From contig DLGU01000163.1 in NCBI GenBank assembly GCA_002482865.1, forward strand, positions 6,456 through 12,965: a stretch of DNA of 6,510 nt. The letters are read 5' to 3'. Below the pieces are notes generated by a model. That model had not been told where the DNA came from. It searched no databases and saw only the letters and a list, made by a program, of their open reading frames with translations. How positions within the stretch are numbered: the stretch's first letter is position 1; the number at the start of each line of letters is the position of its first letter. The position numbers and the translations under genes are program-made. Positions 5,279-6,510 of this stretch are shown piece after piece. Origin of the DNA: Porphyrobacter sp. UBA7686 (GTDB lineage Bacteria > Pseudomonadota > Alphaproteobacteria > Sphingomonadales > Sphingomonadaceae).

Positions 5279-6276
5279 GCGTCAAGCTCCACGATCACTT
5301 TGCCGATATTGCCGCCGGTGAACAGCTTGGCATAGGCGGTGAGGGTGTTTTCCAGCCCCTGCGTCACGTCATAGGGCATGACCAGCGCGCCGGCCTCGGT
5401 CCAGTCGCGCAGGCGGCGGGTGAGGGCGGGGCCTTCGTGCATGAAATCGGGCGAGAAGAACCCTTCGATACGCAGGCGCCGCATCAACACCTGATCGAAC
5501 TCGCGCGGGCTCGTGCGCCCGCCGCCGGTGTAATCGGCGAGCAGGCCGCACACCGCGATGCGGCCATAGTGGTTCATGCGGGTCAGCACCTGATCGAGCA
5601 GCGCTCCGCCGACATTGTCGAAGTAGATGTCGAAACCGCCAGCCGCGTCGAGCTGCCCGCCCACATCCGCAGCCTTGTAATCGACCGCCCCGGCGATCCC
5701 CAATTCATCGGTCAGGTAGGCGCACTTGGCCGCGCCTCCGGCAATACCCCACGCCTCGCAGCCGAGCAGCTTGGCGACCTGTACCGCGAGTATCCCCGTC
5801 GCGCCCGCGGCGGCGGAGACCAGCACCCGTTCACCCGGCTTGGCCGCGCCGGTCTGTTCCACGCCCCACAGCGCCGTCCAGCCGTTCATCCCTAGCGGGC
5901 CGAACCACGCGCGGCGGTCGGTGACGGTGGGGTCGAGCACAATCGCGCCGGACATCACTGCATCAACCGTGCTGACATCGGCCCATTGCCCAAAGGCGCG
6001 CACCAGATCGCCGGGCGCGAAGCCATCGGCGCGGCTTTCAAGCACCTCGCCCAGCACCAGCCCTGACATCGGAATGCCGAGCGGGAGGGGCGGCTGATAC
6101 CCGTCCTCACGATCAGTCAGCCACATCCGGGTCCCGGCATCCATCGACAGGTGCGAATTGCGGATGCGAATTTCGCCTGTCCCCAGCGGGGCAAGCGGCG
6201 CCTCGTCCAGCTCCAGCGCGGCGGCGAAATCGGTGCCTTCGGGGCGGCGCGCGATGCGCCAGAAACGGTTCTGCAT
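5275..6276 (-). CDS. NADP-dependent MDR oxidoreductase (prostaglandin/enone reductase-like)
   Basis: The 333-residue product is a zinc-independent medium-chain reductase of the leukotriene B4 dehydrogenase/PTGR/CurA type, which reduces the C=C bond of alpha,beta-unsaturated ketones with NADPH. It shows a GroES-like N-terminal domain (about 1-120), LGMNGWTA (128-135), the glycine-rich dinucleotide loop VSAAAGATGILAVQVAK (153-169), K184 near the NADP phosphate site, YFDNVGG (218-224) and the closing strand NIGKVIVEL (323-331), in family order and at the usual length. No cysteine cluster for structural or catalytic zinc is seen. ATG 6276 gives the full N-terminus; there is no clear Shine-Dalgarno before it. 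It is the first gene of a pair with the SnoaL protein and divergent from the NmrA-like gene. The physiological substrate is unknown. Confidence 0.93.
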   Translation of the reverse strand: MQNRFWRIARRPEGTDFAAALELDEAPLAPLGTGEIRIRNSHLSMDAGTRMWLTDREDGYQPPLPLGIPMSGLVLGEVLESRADGFAPGDLVRAFGQWADVSTVDAVMSGAIVLDPTVTDRRAWFGPLGMNGWTALWGVEQTGAAKPGERVLVSAAAGATGILAVQVAKLLGCEAWGIAGGAAKCAYLTDELGIAGAVDYKAADVGGQLDAAGGFDIYFDNVGGALLDQVLTRMNHYGRIAVCGLLADYTGGGRTSPREFDQVLMRRLRIEGFFSPDFMHEGPALTRRLRDWTEAGALVMPYDVTQGLENTLTAYAKLFTGGNIGKVIVELDA

Positions 6277-6421
6277 CCCGGCACATTCCGGGCGCTGCGC
6301 CGCTACGGCAACCCCGCCTTTTCGCTAGGGGGTAAATGGCACTGGCTATCAAATTGGCGCGGTGCGTGCGGGCGGGGCGCTTCCTAGTCTGCCCGTCAAT
6401 CATAATACGGGAGAGACACGA
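6277..6421. other. Divergent intergenic region between MDR and NmrA-like genes
   Basis: These 145 bases hold the starts of two divergent transcription units. On the minus strand TTGATA (6355-6350) is a fair -35, but only weak -10 candidates (such as CTAGCG) follow at about 18 bases. On the plus strand CATAAT (6401-6406) resembles a -10, without a good -35 at 15-18 bases. AATGGCACT occurs at 6335-6343 and again over the NmrA start at 6421-6429. No repeat of the type found in the convergent gaps is present. Confidence 0.4.
6409..6413 (+). promoter_or_regulatory. Shine-Dalgarno of the NmrA-like gene
   Basis: GGGAG lies eight bases before ATG 6422 and supports that codon as the start of the gene cut by the window edge. 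Confidence 0.65.
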
Positions 6422-6510
6422 ATGGCACTTATCACAGTGATCGGCGCAAGCGGCAGGCAAGGTCTGGCGCAGGTGCGGCAGGCGCTTGCCGCAGGGTACG
6501 ATGTGCGCGC
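6422..6510 (+). CDS. N-terminus of an NmrA-like / atypical SDR NAD(P)-binding protein (partial)
   Basis: Twenty-nine codons are visible before the window ends. The product begins MALITVIGASGRQG, a beta strand followed by the glycine-rich GxxGxxG turn of a Rossmann fold, then a helix LAQVRQALAAG and YDVRA, the start of a second strand. This GASGRQG form is typical of NmrA-like and other atypical short-chain dehydrogenases, which act as NAD(P)-dependent reductases or redox sensors. It is divergent from the MDR reductase, with GGGAG before the ATG. The catalytic part is outside the window, so subfamily and function stay open. Confidence 0.75.
   Translation, partial: MALITVIGASGRQGLAQVRQALAAGYDVR

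Noticed and set aside
4990..5895. Plus-strand open frame of 301 codons over the SnoaL and MDR genes
   Set aside because: It is Arg/Gly/His-rich shadow coding opposite two genes with clear family motifs and an ATGA junction.
6337..6351. Sigma54 -24 element TGGCAC upstream of the NmrA-like gene
   Set aside because: Ten bases after GG the sequence is CA instead of GC.

Overview
The window is a gene-dense, GC-rich stretch (roughly two thirds G+C by eye) of a proteobacterial chromosome. GC-rich codon use, frequent ATGA start/stop overlaps, the mix of small catabolic families and the two inverted-repeat elements between genes fit an alphaproteobacterium of the Sphingomonadales type (Erythrobacter/Novosphingobium/Sphingopyxis-like). 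That placement is inferred from style and memory of the repeats, not from a marker gene.

Layout. (1) 1-1920, plus strand: the 3' end of an unidentified gene, then an ABM-fold putative monooxygenase, a SnoaL-like protein, a carboxymuconolactone decarboxylase/AhpD-like protein with CxxC, and a short protein that may be a cysteine-free relative of it. The genes overlap or sit within 14 bases of each other, so this is one operon. (2) 1921-2011: an inverted repeat between convergent genes. (3) 2012-4125, minus strand: an acyl-CoA synthetase followed by a VOC protein that probably starts at a TTG overlapping the synthetase stop. (4) 4211-4615, plus strand: a PaaI-type hotdog thioesterase, divergent from the synthetase. 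(5) 4616-4738: a second inverted repeat between convergent genes. (6) 4739-6276, minus strand: a zinc-independent NADP-dependent MDR reductase translationally coupled to a second SnoaL-like protein. (7) 6422-6510, plus strand: the start of an NmrA-like/atypical SDR gene that leaves the window.

Together the genes look like part of a catabolic or detoxifying cluster for a hydrophobic carboxylic acid or unsaturated ketone. The ligase would activate an acid to its CoA ester, the thioesterase would release CoA, the MDR protein would reduce an activated double bond, the SnoaL proteins would dehydrate, hydrate or isomerise ring or enone intermediates, the VOC protein may epimerise or isomerise, and the ABM and CMD proteins may act on quinol-like or peroxide-type species. 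Nothing in the window fixes the substrate (steroid, terpenoid, aromatic).

No RNA gene, transposase, CRISPR array or defence system was seen. The most unusual non-coding features are the two nested hairpin doublets, which share one architecture despite different sequences, and a promoter-like element placed so that the acyl-CoA synthetase mRNA would be nearly leaderless.
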